Positions 52,864 to 61,991 of a DNA stretch of 64,000 nt are shown here, in pieces. The notes beneath the pieces were generated by a model. It did no database searches, was not told where the DNA came from, and saw only the letters and a list, made by a program, of their open reading frames with translations. The translations under genes were made by a program, and so were the position numbers. Within the stretch, counting starts at the first letter, position 1, and each line of letters begins with the position of its first letter. Source of the stretch: WJJR01 sp964440935 (GTDB taxonomy: Bacteria > Zixibacteria > MSB-5A5 > WJJR01); assembly GCA_964440935.1 (NCBI GenBank), contig CAYTTY010000007.1:46639-110638 (forward strand), written 5' to 3'.

Positions 52864-54885
52864 ATGCACGCGCACTGTTCATCAAACACAACGAGCATCT
52901 CTGGAAATCTGCCATCTCGGCTGATTGCCACCGGGCTCATCTCGTTGATGATCGGTGCCGGTTGCGGTTTGGAGAGCCCCAAGGCACCGACGTGGTCGGC
53001 TGAATTCCGGGTGCCACTGGCCACACGGGCAATGGACATTCCTTACATGGTCGAGCACATCGACGTGGACGAATTGCAATGGTCGGAAGAGGCGGGTGTA
53101 ACGTTCCATATCGACCGCATTCTTGACAGTGTATTCGTGAACGACAATCTCAGGGTCGCGCCCATTTCGACGAGTGCTGCTGTACCGCTGGAAGGCGTGC
53201 GTCTGGCAACAAGTGCAACGACATCGCGAACACTGGCGCTTGAGGAACTCTATGCGGGTGCATTGGGATTCATCGCGGCCTTCTCTGGTGAGACGCGGCA
53301 GGCGCTCCCGCAAGTCGCCGATTTTCAAACCGCAGAGGTCGTTGAGGGAGACCTGGCGGTCACCGTCATCAATGATCTTGGATTGACACTCGACTCTGTC
53401 TCTGTTTCGCTGTTCAACGTCGACGAGTCCGAAGCCTTTGTCACCGTACCTGTTGGCGGACCCATCCCGACGGGATCGACATCGTCAACGAATGCATCGC
53501 TCCCGGCAGGAACCATCGGGTCATACTGGGATGTCGAAATGGCATTCTATACACCCGGCGGCACGGTATTCACCGCCGACGACAAGTCGGTGACCGTCAT
53601 CGCGGAACTCCCGAACGGAATTCAGATCAGTTCCGGAACCGGGGTGGTATCGGCGTTCGACTATGCCTCGCGCGACTCATTTACTATTTCATCCGAGCAT
53701 AGCATCCACGAGGCCCTGTTTTCAGATGGTGAGTTGTCCGTTCATTGGGAGAACAATTCACCTCTTCCTCTGACCGTCAACTGGAACACTGAAGATATCA
53801 CCGATGGCGCGGTGTCTCTCGGTGGCCAGGTCACAATTCCGGCACAGACGGAACACGTTCAGACTTACACGCTCGATGGGTACACGGCCAATCTCGATGC
53901 GCATCAGTCACAGGTCGTTTTGGACGCGTCGGTATCATCACCGGGGTCGGCCGGCAGCCTGGTCGACATCAACGCGGAAGCCGGACTGGTCGTGGAGGCG
54001 CGTTTTGATGGCATCGTGCTGTCTTCGGGAACGTTGGTGCTCGCGCCAACCACTCAACACATCCCGGCATTGAATGCCGATGTCGATTGGCCGAACGGAC
54101 TCGAATCGATTGGATTGGCCGAGGGCTCCGCGCGTATCGAAATCACCTCATCTCTGCCTTGGCCAGCCACGGTGTCGGGACGCATCGACGTTCCGGGTGG
54201 CGAGGGGATTGCATTCAACGGCGTTGTCGATGCCGCAGACGAATACTCCGCTTCAGTGTCATCAATTGACGTTGGACCGGTGGATGCGCTGCTGAATCCA
54301 CTCCCCCAGACCTTGGTGGTCACCGGCGTTGCCACCTATGGCGATGGAATGACCGCGGCGTCGGTCAGCAATGTGGATTACATGGTCGCCCGCGTTGTCT
54401 TTGATGCGCCGGCCAACCTTCTGATCGAATCAGCCACTGTGGACAGCGATCCCGTACCGGTCGAATTGGCGGAAGATGAAGACGATAACTTAGACGGCCG
54501 CTTCCTCGGCGGTGAAATCACCATCGACGTTGCGAATCATCTTCCTCTTGGCGGCGAGATTCTCATTTCGATTGCGTCGGACTCGCTGACACTGGCGACG
54601 AATCCGGAACTTATCCTGGGGCCCTCGCAAATCGCTCCGGCGAGCACCAACGGAAACGGAGAGGCCGTGGAGGCGACGGAGTCGCAACTCACATTCACCC
54701 TTGATGAAAATGATGTAGCGCTGTTTGAGCGCGATTCGATCTGGGTCAGCGAACGTCTCATCCTGAACGGGCCGGGTGAAGGACTTCCGGCACGTATCGC
54801 GGTGTCGGACTATATCAATTGGACCGCCTCGGCGGTGCTCAGCACACGTCTGGGAGACCGCGACAATGGGGAGGACCTCCGATGA
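52864..54885 (+). CDS. large exported lipoprotein-like beta-rich protein
   Basis: A 673-residue protein, first in a four-gene operon. The N-terminal hydrophobic segment ends SLMIGAGC, a slightly atypical lipobox. The mature part consists of repeated beta modules with Val, Thr and Asp rich strands (for example LTLDSVSVSLFNVDES, INVSRIDVPGG-like RIDVPGGEGIAFNGVVDAADEY). It carries no catalytic motif and no sorting tail. A G-rich stretch precedes the ATG. Its stop overlaps the next start in an ATGA, so it is translated with the PorV-like barrel; an outer-membrane structural or adhesin role is inference. Confidence 0.75.
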   Translation: MHAHCSSNTTSISGNLPSRLIATGLISLMIGAGCGLESPKAPTWSAEFRVPLATRAMDIPYMVEHIDVDELQWSEEAGVTFHIDRILDSVFVNDNLRVAPISTSAAVPLEGVRLATSATTSRTLALEELYAGALGFIAAFSGETRQALPQVADFQTAEVVEGDLAVTVINDLGLTLDSVSVSLFNVDESEAFVTVPVGGPIPTGSTSSTNASLPAGTIGSYWDVEMAFYTPGGTVFTADDKSVTVIAELPNGIQISSGTGVVSAFDYASRDSFTISSEHSIHEALFSDGELSVHWENNSPLPLTVNWNTEDITDGAVSLGGQVTIPAQTEHVQTYTLDGYTANLDAHQSQVVLDASVSSPGSAGSLVDINAEAGLVVEARFDGIVLSSGTLVLAPTTQHIPALNADVDWPNGLESIGLAEGSARIEITSSLPWPATVSGRIDVPGGEGIAFNGVVDAADEYSASVSSIDVGPVDALLNPLPQTLVVTGVATYGDGMTAASVSNVDYMVARVVFDAPANLLIESATVDSDPVPVELAEDEDDNLDGRFLGGEITIDVANHLPLGGEILISIASDSLTLATNPELILGPSQIAPASTNGNGEAVEATESQLTFTLDENDVALFERDSIWVSERLILNGPGEGLPARIAVSDYINWTASAVLSTRLGDRDNGEDLR

Positions 54886-56150
54886 TAGGCTCGCACACCA
54901 TCGCGGCATCTCGTCGCGCTGTCTTCGGTATCATCACGATTGGTGTCGTCGTCGCGCTTTCACCGCAGGCACTAGCCGGCTGGACTCCGCAGTTGGTCGC
55001 CACCGCCGGTGCATCACGCGCCTTCGGTCAGGGACTGGAAGCCGCCTTCACCAACCCGGCGTTCCTCGGTGTCACACCAGTACACGGGACCCAACTGCGT
55101 CTCGTTGGCGTCGGCGCCGGGGTGGCCAGCAACGGACTGGGGTGGGATGATTATCGCACATACAATGGAGCCACACTCAGCGACAGCGACAAGAACGACA
55201 TCCTCCGCCGCATTCCCGTCGCGGGCATGCAGATGACGGCCGATGCCGGCGCCACTGCCATGGCCATTCGTCGTGGTCGTCTCAGTGTGCGCGTTGATGG
55301 CTCGGCAACGGGTGGCGGACGACTCGACCGCGACGCTGTCGAACTGATCTTCTTTGGAAATGCCGAGCAGCCGGACTGGACGTTTGATGATTCCGATGCC
55401 GAGGGACTGGCCACGTGGAATCTGCGAGTTGCCTATGGCTTGCCTGTCGGTCGTCTCTTTGGCCGTCCTGTCTTCGCCGGCGCCAGTGTCGCTTATGTTC
55501 GAGGACTGTACTACGGACGCGCCGAGGAAGCGCGTGCCGACCTGCGGACGGCCCACACCGGTCTAACCGGATCGGCTACCGGCGACGTGTACAGTGCTGA
55601 AGGTGGCAGCGGAGTCGGCGTGAATTTGGGGATGGCGGTTGATCTGGGATACCGCTGGACCGCCGGCCTGTCGGTCGAAAATGTGGTTCACACGGTTCAG
55701 TGGTCGCATAACGCGGAAGTCACGCGCTACTATCTTCAATTCGACGATCTCACCGTCGACAACTTCGAGGATTCACTCTGGGTTGCCAACGAGATACAGG
55801 AATCGCTCCACGGGTTCCGTCGTGGCTTGCCCGCTCGCGTGCGCGTGAGTGTCGGACACAGTACGCCGCGCTGGCGTTTCGGTACAGCCATCTCGGTCGA
55901 TGCTGAGGATCGTCTGTCGTACTCAACCACGCCCGTGCTCTCAGCAGGCATCGAGCACGACCTCCTCTCCTTCCTGCCGGTCCGTCTGGGCGCCGCCCTC
56001 GGCGGTGTTTCCGGACCAGCGTTTGGCTGGGGCGGCGGTCTGCGCTTTTGGCGGACCGAAATGAATGTTGGCTTTCGAATTGATCGCGGCTTTTGGCTGG
56101 GACAGGGAAGCGGCCTCACGGTAGCGATGGCACTGGATCTTTCACTCTGA
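54882..56150 (+). CDS. PorV-like / DUF5723-type outer-membrane barrel
   Basis: A 422-residue outer-membrane protein. The signal peptide (AVFGIITIGVVVALSPQALA) is followed by LVATAGASRAFGQGLEAAFTNPAFLGV, the NPA motif seen at the start of PorV/FadL-like barrels. The rest alternates barrel strands (TAMAIRRGRLSVRVDGSAT, PVFAGASVAYVRGLYYGRAEEA) and ends in LTVAMALDLSL. ATG 54882 overlaps the previous stop. With a lipoprotein before and a sorting-tail protease after, it may assist secretion or anchoring. Confidence 0.8.
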   Translation: MIGSHTIAASRRAVFGIITIGVVVALSPQALAGWTPQLVATAGASRAFGQGLEAAFTNPAFLGVTPVHGTQLRLVGVGAGVASNGLGWDDYRTYNGATLSDSDKNDILRRIPVAGMQMTADAGATAMAIRRGRLSVRVDGSATGGGRLDRDAVELIFFGNAEQPDWTFDDSDAEGLATWNLRVAYGLPVGRLFGRPVFAGASVAYVRGLYYGRAEEARADLRTAHTGLTGSATGDVYSAEGGSGVGVNLGMAVDLGYRWTAGLSVENVVHTVQWSHNAEVTRYYLQFDDLTVDNFEDSLWVANEIQESLHGFRRGLPARVRVSVGHSTPRWRFGTAISVDAEDRLSYSTTPVLSAGIEHDLLSFLPVRLGAALGGVSGPAFGWGGGLRFWRTEMNVGFRIDRGFWLGQGSGLTVAMALDLSL

Positions 56151-56167
56151 TCAAGGAGTTGATACCG

Positions 56168-57862
56168 ATGCGAAACGGATACCTCAACGTTGTGGGAGTC
56201 ATTCTCGGCGTATTTCTGATCGGCCTCTCCGGCCGATTGTTCGACGCCGACGCTTGTTCTGCGCATCCGGACATTGTGAAAACGTCTCCGGCGCTGGCCG
56301 CGGGCGCCGAAGTGTATAATGAATATCTCGCGGCATTCGCCGAGCGCGGAATCAATCGCAAGGGTCCGGGGCTGGCAGCCGGCGCTCAGCTATCGGGCAA
56401 CTTCAACATGCTCGTGGTCTGTGTCGAGTTTTCCGACCACGCGTCATCGGTACCCGCCAGCGATTTCGATGATCTCGTGTTCGCATCATCGGGAACGTCG
56501 GTGCGCACATACTACGAGGAAGTATCGTACGGGACCTTCCACATCGTAGCGGTCGATCTACCGTCCACGATCGGCTGGCAGACGGCGCCACAAACATACG
56601 CCTACTACGTAAACGGCGCGTATGGTTTCGGAAGCTACCCGAATAACACCCAAAAACTGGTCGAGGACCTCATCGCATTGATCGATCCGGTTGTCGACTT
56701 CTCGGACTACGATAACGACCTCAATGGTTACATGGATGGGTTGATCGTTGTCCATACGGGGACCGGTGCAGAATTGAGTGGTGACGTCGACGACATCTGG
56801 TCGCACAAATGGGGCATTTCGCCGGACCTGCGCGATGGCGTGTGGGTCAGCGACTTCAGTATTCAGCCGGAATACTGGCTGTCACCGGGTGACATCACGA
56901 TCGGTGTTTACTGCCACGAAATCGGACACGTTTTCGGGCTCCCCGATTTGTACGACATCGATGGCAGTTCACGCGGTATCGGACGCTGGTCATTGATGGC
57001 CAACGGCTCGTGGAATGGTTCGCTGGGAGCGTCGCCGGCCCACTTCGATGCCTGGTGCCGCAAAGAACTCGGCTTCGTAACGCCCACGGTGGTATCGGGT
57101 GGCATGTCGCAGGTGGACATCCCGGCGGTCGAAAACTCGCCGACCATCTTCCGGTTGTGGGAAGAGGGCGCCGGCGGCGATGAATATTTCCTCATTGAGA
57201 ACCGGCAAAAGACCGGGTTCGATGCGGCCCTGCCGAGTTCAGGACTCCTGATCTGGCACTGCGACGACACACGCACCAACAATACCAAGGAATGGTATCC
57301 CGGCCACACGTCGAATGGGAACTTCTGGGTGGCGCTCGAACAAGCCGATGGGCTCTGGGAAATGGAAAAGAACATCGATTACGGCGACTCGGGCGATCCC
57401 TATCCGGGCAGCACCAACCAGACATTCTTCTCAGCGGCAACAACGCCATCGTCTGACGCCTATTCCGGCAGCCAGACGTTCGTCACGATCACTGATATTT
57501 CACCGTCAGCGGATACGATGACGGCTGACTTTGCCGTCAGTCTCGAAACAGGGGTTCGAGACGGCTGGGATTGGACAACCGCGGTTCCGGATCAGAACAT
57601 CATCAACCATCCGAATCCGTTCAATCCGACGACGCGCATCAGTTACACACTGGATCGGCCCGGCCAGGTGAATCTCGACATCTACGACGTCCTGGGCCGT
57701 CACGTTCGCAGCATCGTCAGCACAAACAGCGAAGCCGGCGCCTTTTCCGCCGAATGGGACGGGCAAGATGACCACGGTCGTTCCGTGGCATCGGGCGTGT
57801 ACTTCGCCCGTTTGACGACCGGTTACTCACAAAGCTCGCATAAGATGGTCTTAGTTCGATAA
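56168..57862 (+). CDS. secreted M6-family metalloprotease with C-terminal sorting tail
   Basis: A 564-residue protease with an N-terminal signal (RNGYLNVVGVILGVFLIGLSG). The M6 domain has the zinc motif YCHEIGHVFGLPDLYD, His 250, Glu 251 and His 254, and the SLMANGSWNG turn. It shares architecture with the 32356-35151 protein but is much shorter. The tail HPNPFNPTTRISYTL, LDIYDVLGRHV, WDGQDDHGRSVASGVYFARL and SSHKMVLVR is a full sorting tail. AAGGAG precedes ATG 56168. It is third in the sigma-54-driven operon. Confidence 0.9.
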   Translation: MRNGYLNVVGVILGVFLIGLSGRLFDADACSAHPDIVKTSPALAAGAEVYNEYLAAFAERGINRKGPGLAAGAQLSGNFNMLVVCVEFSDHASSVPASDFDDLVFASSGTSVRTYYEEVSYGTFHIVAVDLPSTIGWQTAPQTYAYYVNGAYGFGSYPNNTQKLVEDLIALIDPVVDFSDYDNDLNGYMDGLIVVHTGTGAELSGDVDDIWSHKWGISPDLRDGVWVSDFSIQPEYWLSPGDITIGVYCHEIGHVFGLPDLYDIDGSSRGIGRWSLMANGSWNGSLGASPAHFDAWCRKELGFVTPTVVSGGMSQVDIPAVENSPTIFRLWEEGAGGDEYFLIENRQKTGFDAALPSSGLLIWHCDDTRTNNTKEWYPGHTSNGNFWVALEQADGLWEMEKNIDYGDSGDPYPGSTNQTFFSAATTPSSDAYSGSQTFVTITDISPSADTMTADFAVSLETGVRDGWDWTTAVPDQNIINHPNPFNPTTRISYTLDRPGQVNLDIYDVLGRHVRSIVSTNSEAGAFSAEWDGQDDHGRSVASGVYFARLTTGYSQSSHKMVLVR

Positions 57863-57918
57863 CACAGTGGAAACCAGTACGCCCGCATAGCAGAGGCGAC
57901 GAAGGAGGAGGGACAGTC

Positions 57919-58662
57919 ATGAAGAAAACCATCATCACACTGATCGGTGTGGCCGCACTGGCGCTGGTCGTGACCGGCTGCGGCACCGAGTCATCGGTCG
58001 AACCGACACAGGTAGTCCCGGTTGGCCTGACGGTTGAATTCGATCTGGAGACACCCAACGGGACCATCCCCGGCGACATCGACATTCAACACAACTCGCG
58101 ACCGTCCGGCGGTCCGGACTCGATCACCGTGGAATCGGGACTCGTCATGCTGCGGACCATCCGTCTGCACGAAACACCGGTCTCGGTGGTTGATACGAAT
58201 GTCACGGCGGCCGACGAAGATCGCGACATGACCGACGCGTCAGTGCGTTACCACGGGCCGGTGATCGCACAGGTTGGTCACACCGGACTCGACATTGGGA
58301 ACATCAATGTGCCGGTCGGCAACTACCAGCAATTGACTTTTGTTCTCCAGAAGGCGCGCGCCTCCGACGACTTGAGCACTTACGACGATTTGTTGGGATC
58401 GTCGGTGCTGGTCGAAGGCAAGGTCTGGCACGGCTCAGTCGGGCGATCGTTTGTCTTCGAAACCGACTACACATCGCAGATCGCCGTCGACGGGAAATTC
58501 ACGGTGAGCGAAGATATGACCGAGAGTTTGTCGCTGATCTTTGAGGCCGGCCAGTGGTTCCACAACGGCAGCCGGTGGCTCAATCCGGACGATCCCGCTG
58601 ACCGTTCACAGATTCTGCGCAGCCTCCGCCGCAACATATCCGGCGGAATCGGGGTTAACTAA
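57919..58662 (+). CDS. small lipoprotein, DUF4382-like
   Basis: A 247-residue lipoprotein with lipobox LVVTGC (Cys 21). The mature part resembles DUF4382-type domains: a strand-rich protein with VRYHGPVIAQVGHTGLDIGNINVPVGNYQQLTF in the middle and TESLSLIFEAGQWF near the end. GGAGGAGGG lies before the ATG. It is last in the operon, 56 bases after the protease gene. Function unknown; it may be surface-exposed. Confidence 0.7.
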   Translation: MKKTIITLIGVAALALVVTGCGTESSVEPTQVVPVGLTVEFDLETPNGTIPGDIDIQHNSRPSGGPDSITVESGLVMLRTIRLHETPVSVVDTNVTAADEDRDMTDASVRYHGPVIAQVGHTGLDIGNINVPVGNYQQLTFVLQKARASDDLSTYDDLLGSSVLVEGKVWHGSVGRSFVFETDYTSQIAVDGKFTVSEDMTESLSLIFEAGQWFHNGSRWLNPDDPADRSQILRSLRRNISGGIGVN

Positions 58663-58769
58663 AACGGGTAACTTGAAATAACGAATCGCCTGAATGTGGG
58701 GGCGGGAGGTCGGGGGAACGTTTTGCCCCCCCCAAAGCAAGTACCCGGGCCGACCCCCCCAAACTCTAA

Positions 58770-58800
58770 CGGGGCATCCCTGTAAATAAGGGATGCCCCG
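58770..58800 (+). terminator. perfect stem-loop after the 52864-58662 operon
   Basis: CGGGGCATCCC (58770-58780) and GGGATGCCCCG (58790-58800) form an 11-bp perfect stem with a 9-nt loop about 108 bases after the last stop. No T run follows, so it may act as an RNA-end stabiliser or repeat rather than a simple terminator. The surrounding 444-base gap also contains repeat R1 copy B and a promoter. Confidence 0.5.
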
Positions 58801-58861
58801 CGTGTATGTCCGGCTTCTTTCGCGTTGTCATTTTCCAACCAGAACATGCTCTATCGCAATG

Positions 58862-58962
58862 GTCAGAAGAACTGTCCGATTTCAGCGTGCCGTCACGCGT
58901 CCTCGCGTGACGGCTATCTCCCCTACCGACAAGGCGTCACCCGGGGGCGGGCAACGCCACAT
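58862..58962 (-). repeat. dispersed hairpin repeat, family R1 copy B
   Basis: Reverse-complement partner of 32239-32338, identical in about 85 of 101 positions. It includes a perfect 10-bp hairpin CCGTCACGCG/CGCGTGACGG (58890-58913) and the exact 20-base terminal segment shared with copy A. It lies between the lipoprotein gene and the proline dehydrogenase gene. Confidence 0.75.
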
Positions 58963-59030
58963 AGGACCACCGTGTTCGCTTCAAACGGACAATACGTCTG
59001 ACAATCGCTCTAATTGTCAACTTGATGCTG

Positions 59031-59060
59031 TTGTGTGGCGGCCGCCCACGTTAGTATAAT
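59031..59060 (+). promoter_or_regulatory. promoter of the proline dehydrogenase gene
   Basis: A perfect TATAAT (59055-59060) is preceded after 18 bases by TTGTGT (59031-59036). The start would be about 40 bases before ATG 59107. Confidence 0.5.
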
Positions 59061-59106
59061 TGATGAGGTGTGAGCCGAGATCGTGTTCTGTGGCTGCACC
59101 TTCGGG

Positions 59107-60156
59107 ATGAAACCTATGGATTTGCGTGAAACCACCGTCTCCGTGATGCCCAAGGCCGCCATCCGTTTATTCAGCGGGCCATACATCGCCGGGGATTCGC
59201 TAGAGGCCGGTATGGAACGGGCGGAGCACTTCGCAAAGCAGAAAATAGCGTCGTCGCTCGACGTTTTGGGTGAGGACGCCGCGACACCGCAGGACATCTC
59301 CGAGTACATCTCTTTGTATGAACGACTGATCGATGCGGTCACCACTAATCAGTTGTTTCGTGCACTGCCGGAGCCGTTGCGTCCATCGATCAGCCTGAAG
59401 CCCTCGTCGTTTGTGATCGCACCCAAAGACGACAACGGGATGGTCATCAGCCCCGGCGATATCGACTGGCGCAGTTGTGAAGCCGCCGTCGAAACGGTGG
59501 TCGATTACGGCGCCGCTCAGGGCATCCGCATGACCATCGACATGGAAAACCATCAATGGACCGATTTGACCCTCGATGTCCATCACCACCTGTTTCAGAA
59601 GCATGGTGCCATGGTCGGTACCGTCTTGCAGTCGCGGCTGTTTCGGACAAAGGACGACGTCGATCAGTTGCCGGACGGTTGTCGCATTCGACTGTGTATC
59701 GGGATTTACGACGAGCCGGAGACCATTGCGCTGCAAGACATCAATGAAATGAAGAATCGGATGATCCCATTGTCACGGCGGATGTTCGAGAAGAATATCT
59801 TCGTCGAGTTTGCCACCCACGAAAACTGGCTGATCAATCGCTTCTTCTCGGAACTGATTGTCCCCCTGCACATCACGCCGGACCGTTTTGAAACCCAGAC
59901 GCTCCTTGGCGTCCCACGGCAAAAACTCATCAGCCAGTTGGTGTCAGGCGAGTATTTCCGCAACATGCCGGGCGTGAACGGCGACACAGTCGAGCTCAAC
60001 AACGGCGTCATCCATCGCTTATATGTGCCCTTTGCCGAGCACTGGGACAAAGCGATTGCCTACTGCCGCCGTCGGCTGATTCACAGTCCCAATCTCTTTT
60101 GGACGGGATTTGTCAACGCTCCGCGAGTCTTGTACTACTCTTTGTTCAACAAGTAG
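59107..60156 (+). CDS. putA: proline dehydrogenase
   Basis: A 349-residue monofunctional FAD-dependent proline dehydrogenase, oxidising proline to pyrroline-5-carboxylate and feeding electrons to quinone. The TIM-barrel motifs SISLKPSSFV, RMTIDMENHQWTDLTLD, VGTVLQSRLFRTKDDV and RIRLCIGIYDEPE are present, and HRLYVPFAEHWDKAIAYCRRRL corresponds to the C-terminal RR substrate region. There is no P5C dehydrogenase domain. ATG 59107 or 59116 is the start; GTG 59083 is less likely. Its last bases overlap the convergent TerC gene. Confidence 0.88.
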   Translation: MKPMDLRETTVSVMPKAAIRLFSGPYIAGDSLEAGMERAEHFAKQKIASSLDVLGEDAATPQDISEYISLYERLIDAVTTNQLFRALPEPLRPSISLKPSSFVIAPKDDNGMVISPGDIDWRSCEAAVETVVDYGAAQGIRMTIDMENHQWTDLTLDVHHHLFQKHGAMVGTVLQSRLFRTKDDVDQLPDGCRIRLCIGIYDEPETIALQDINEMKNRMIPLSRRMFEKNIFVEFATHENWLINRFFSELIVPLHITPDRFETQTLLGVPRQKLISQLVSGEYFRNMPGVNGDTVELNNGVIHRLYVPFAEHWDKAIAYCRRRLIHSPNLFWTGFVNAPRVLYYSLFNK

Positions 60157-61141
60157 AATCGCGGCGCGAGTCGGGCTTCATGTTGAACCCGTGCTCTTCC
60201 TCGTCGAGCTCCGTCAATAGTTCGGGTGGCGGCGCTGGGTACCGGAATGACAGCAGGACGGATCCGCCGAGAAGCAAAATGACAACACTGAGTGAGATTC
60301 CGATCGGGACGTGATACCATCCCGAAATCAACATCTTACATCCCACAAAGACCAGCACCAGCCCCAGGCCATATTTGAGAAACCGGAACTTGTCCATGAT
60401 GCCCGCCAACAGCATGAACAGTGCACGCAGACCCAGGATAGCAAAGATGTTTGACGTGTAGACAATAAAGGGATCGTGGGTGACACCGAAGATGGCCGGA
60501 ATCGAATCGACAGCGAACACGACATCGGTCGCCTCCACAACAACTAATACCGCGAACAACGGCGTTGCGAGCCGTTTGCCCGCTTCTTTCACGAAGAATT
60601 TCGGGCCACGGTAGTCGGACGTCATCGGCACAACCCGCCGCAGCAGCTTCAGCGCCGGATTGCGTTCGGGATGTACCTCCACCTCATCCTGAATGACAAG
60701 TTTGACTCCCGTGAAAACGAGAAATGCACCAAAAATGTAGATCACCCAATGGAATTCGGCGATAAGAGTAGCACCGACCAGAATGAATATACCACGCAAG
60801 ATGATCGCACCCAGAATGCCAAAAAACAGCACGCGGTGTCGCAGTTCCTTGGGAACATGGAAGTACCTGAAGAGGACAAGGAAGACGAAGATGTTGTCGA
60901 TGCTCAGCGCTTTCTCGATCAGATATCCGGTGGTGAATTCGAACGCTTTGGCAGAGCCAAATTCAAAATAGACGAACACATTGAATGCGGCTGCCAGCAC
61001 AATCCAGAAGATCGTCCAGAGGGTCGCTTCACCGGTCTTGACCTCGTGGGGTTTTCGATGAAATACGAACAGATCGAGCAGCAGGAGAATCAGAACGACG
61101 AAGAGGAATCCGATCCAGAAGATAGGGTTGTCTGTCGTCAT
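60146..61141 (-). CDS. alx: TerC/Alx family membrane protein
   Basis: A 331-residue membrane protein with nine or so helices. FWIVLAAAFNVFVYFEFGS, YLIEKALSIDNIFVFLVLF and VLVVVEATDVVFAVDSIPAIFG carry the acidic helix residues of the family. The E. coli homologue Alx exports manganese; TerC homologues help load metals onto exoenzymes. It overlaps proline dehydrogenase at the 3' end by 11 bases. The exact role here is inferred from the family. Confidence 0.92.
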   Translation of the reverse strand: MTTDNPIFWIGFLFVVLILLLLDLFVFHRKPHEVKTGEATLWTIFWIVLAAAFNVFVYFEFGSAKAFEFTTGYLIEKALSIDNIFVFLVLFRYFHVPKELRHRVLFFGILGAIILRGIFILVGATLIAEFHWVIYIFGAFLVFTGVKLVIQDEVEVHPERNPALKLLRRVVPMTSDYRGPKFFVKEAGKRLATPLFAVLVVVEATDVVFAVDSIPAIFGVTHDPFIVYTSNIFAILGLRALFMLLAGIMDKFRFLKYGLGLVLVFVGCKMLISGWYHVPIGISLSVVILLLGGSVLLSFRYPAPPPELLTELDEEEHGFNMKPDSRRDSTC

Positions 61142-61187
61142 CGGTCGTCAGTCTCGCAGCGTTCAATAGATACTGGTCATCGCCAAA

Positions 61188-61392
61188 TGGCCGCCGGCGG
61201 CGGCCACAGTTCGGAGAGAATAAGGACTTTGAAGAGATTGCGCCAGACGATACAGGAAGTTAATGCAACGAACTGAGCTGTAAAACGGCGTGCCTTCAAG
61301 TGCACGCCCCTGAAATGGGATACCTTAGGGGCACGGGAATTGAGGATGCCTCCGCGTCGCCGAGGGTACAGACAGGAATGCCTGTACCACTG
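61188..61392. repeat. cluster of small perfect hairpins between TerC and the GAF gene
   Basis: The 311-base gap contains no gene. It holds TGGCCGCC/GGCGGCCA (61188-61206), GGCGTGC/GCACGCC (61287-61308), GCCCCT/AGGGGC (61306-61332) and GGTACAG/CTGTACC near 61365-61388. The last two lie in a GC-rich stretch resembling other repeats of this window. No T-rich tails follow. Confidence 0.5.
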
Positions 61393-61452
61393 AAATGCAG
61401 CGGCCTCATGAACGGCAGCTATCAAACTGACCGCATGAAATCCGGAATCACA

Positions 61453-61950
61453 TCAAGCGTGATACGCCGGGATCATCGTCTTCACCAACGGCATGATTCG
61501 CTTGGCGACACCTTCGAGCAGCTCGCGATCGGTGTCGCCGAAAGCGTCCGGAATATCCGAATCGATGTCGATCTCACCCAGACATTGGTCGCCGTCCATG
61601 ATCGGCACGACGATTTCCGATTTCGTCTCCAGCGAACAGGCGAGGTAGCGTGGATCGGCGTTAACATCGGGTACAATCACTGTCTCTTTTTGCGATGCGG
61701 CCGCGCCGCAGATCCCCTGATCGACAGGAATGCGCGTATGCGGCGACGGTTTGCCCCGGAACGGGCCCAAAAACAGTTCATTCTTCTTGAGCAAATACAC
61801 TCCGACCCAGTTGTAATGTGGGACATGCTCGTGCAGCAACGCCACCACGCGATCGAGGCACTTCTGTGCCGAATCCGAGCACTTGACCAGATGATCCACC
61901 TGCTCAAGCATCTCTTTAATGTGCACTTTCAGACTCGAAGGCGTCGTCAT
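61453..61950 (-). CDS. GAF domain protein resembling free methionine-(R)-sulfoxide reductase
   Basis: A 165-residue GAF protein. FLGPFRGKPSPHTRIPVDQGICGAAASQ and YLACSLETKSEIVVPIMD align with fRMsr, which reduces free methionine-R-sulfoxide. The Cys in GICG and the Cys in YLACS are present, but the third family Cys (normally ACTRI) is replaced by Ser in SPHTRI. Activity with two cysteines is possible but unproven; it may instead be a ligand-sensing GAF protein. It lies 41 bases after the URO-D gene on the same strand. Confidence 0.8.
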   Translation of the reverse strand: MTTPSSLKVHIKEMLEQVDHLVKCSDSAQKCLDRVVALLHEHVPHYNWVGVYLLKKNELFLGPFRGKPSPHTRIPVDQGICGAAASQKETVIVPDVNADPRYLACSLETKSEIVVPIMDGDQCLGEIDIDSDIPDAFGDTDRELLEGVAKRIMPLVKTMIPAYHA

Positions 61951-61991
61951 GACTCTCCTCCATCCAGTGTCTGTTCAGGTACACGTGACTG

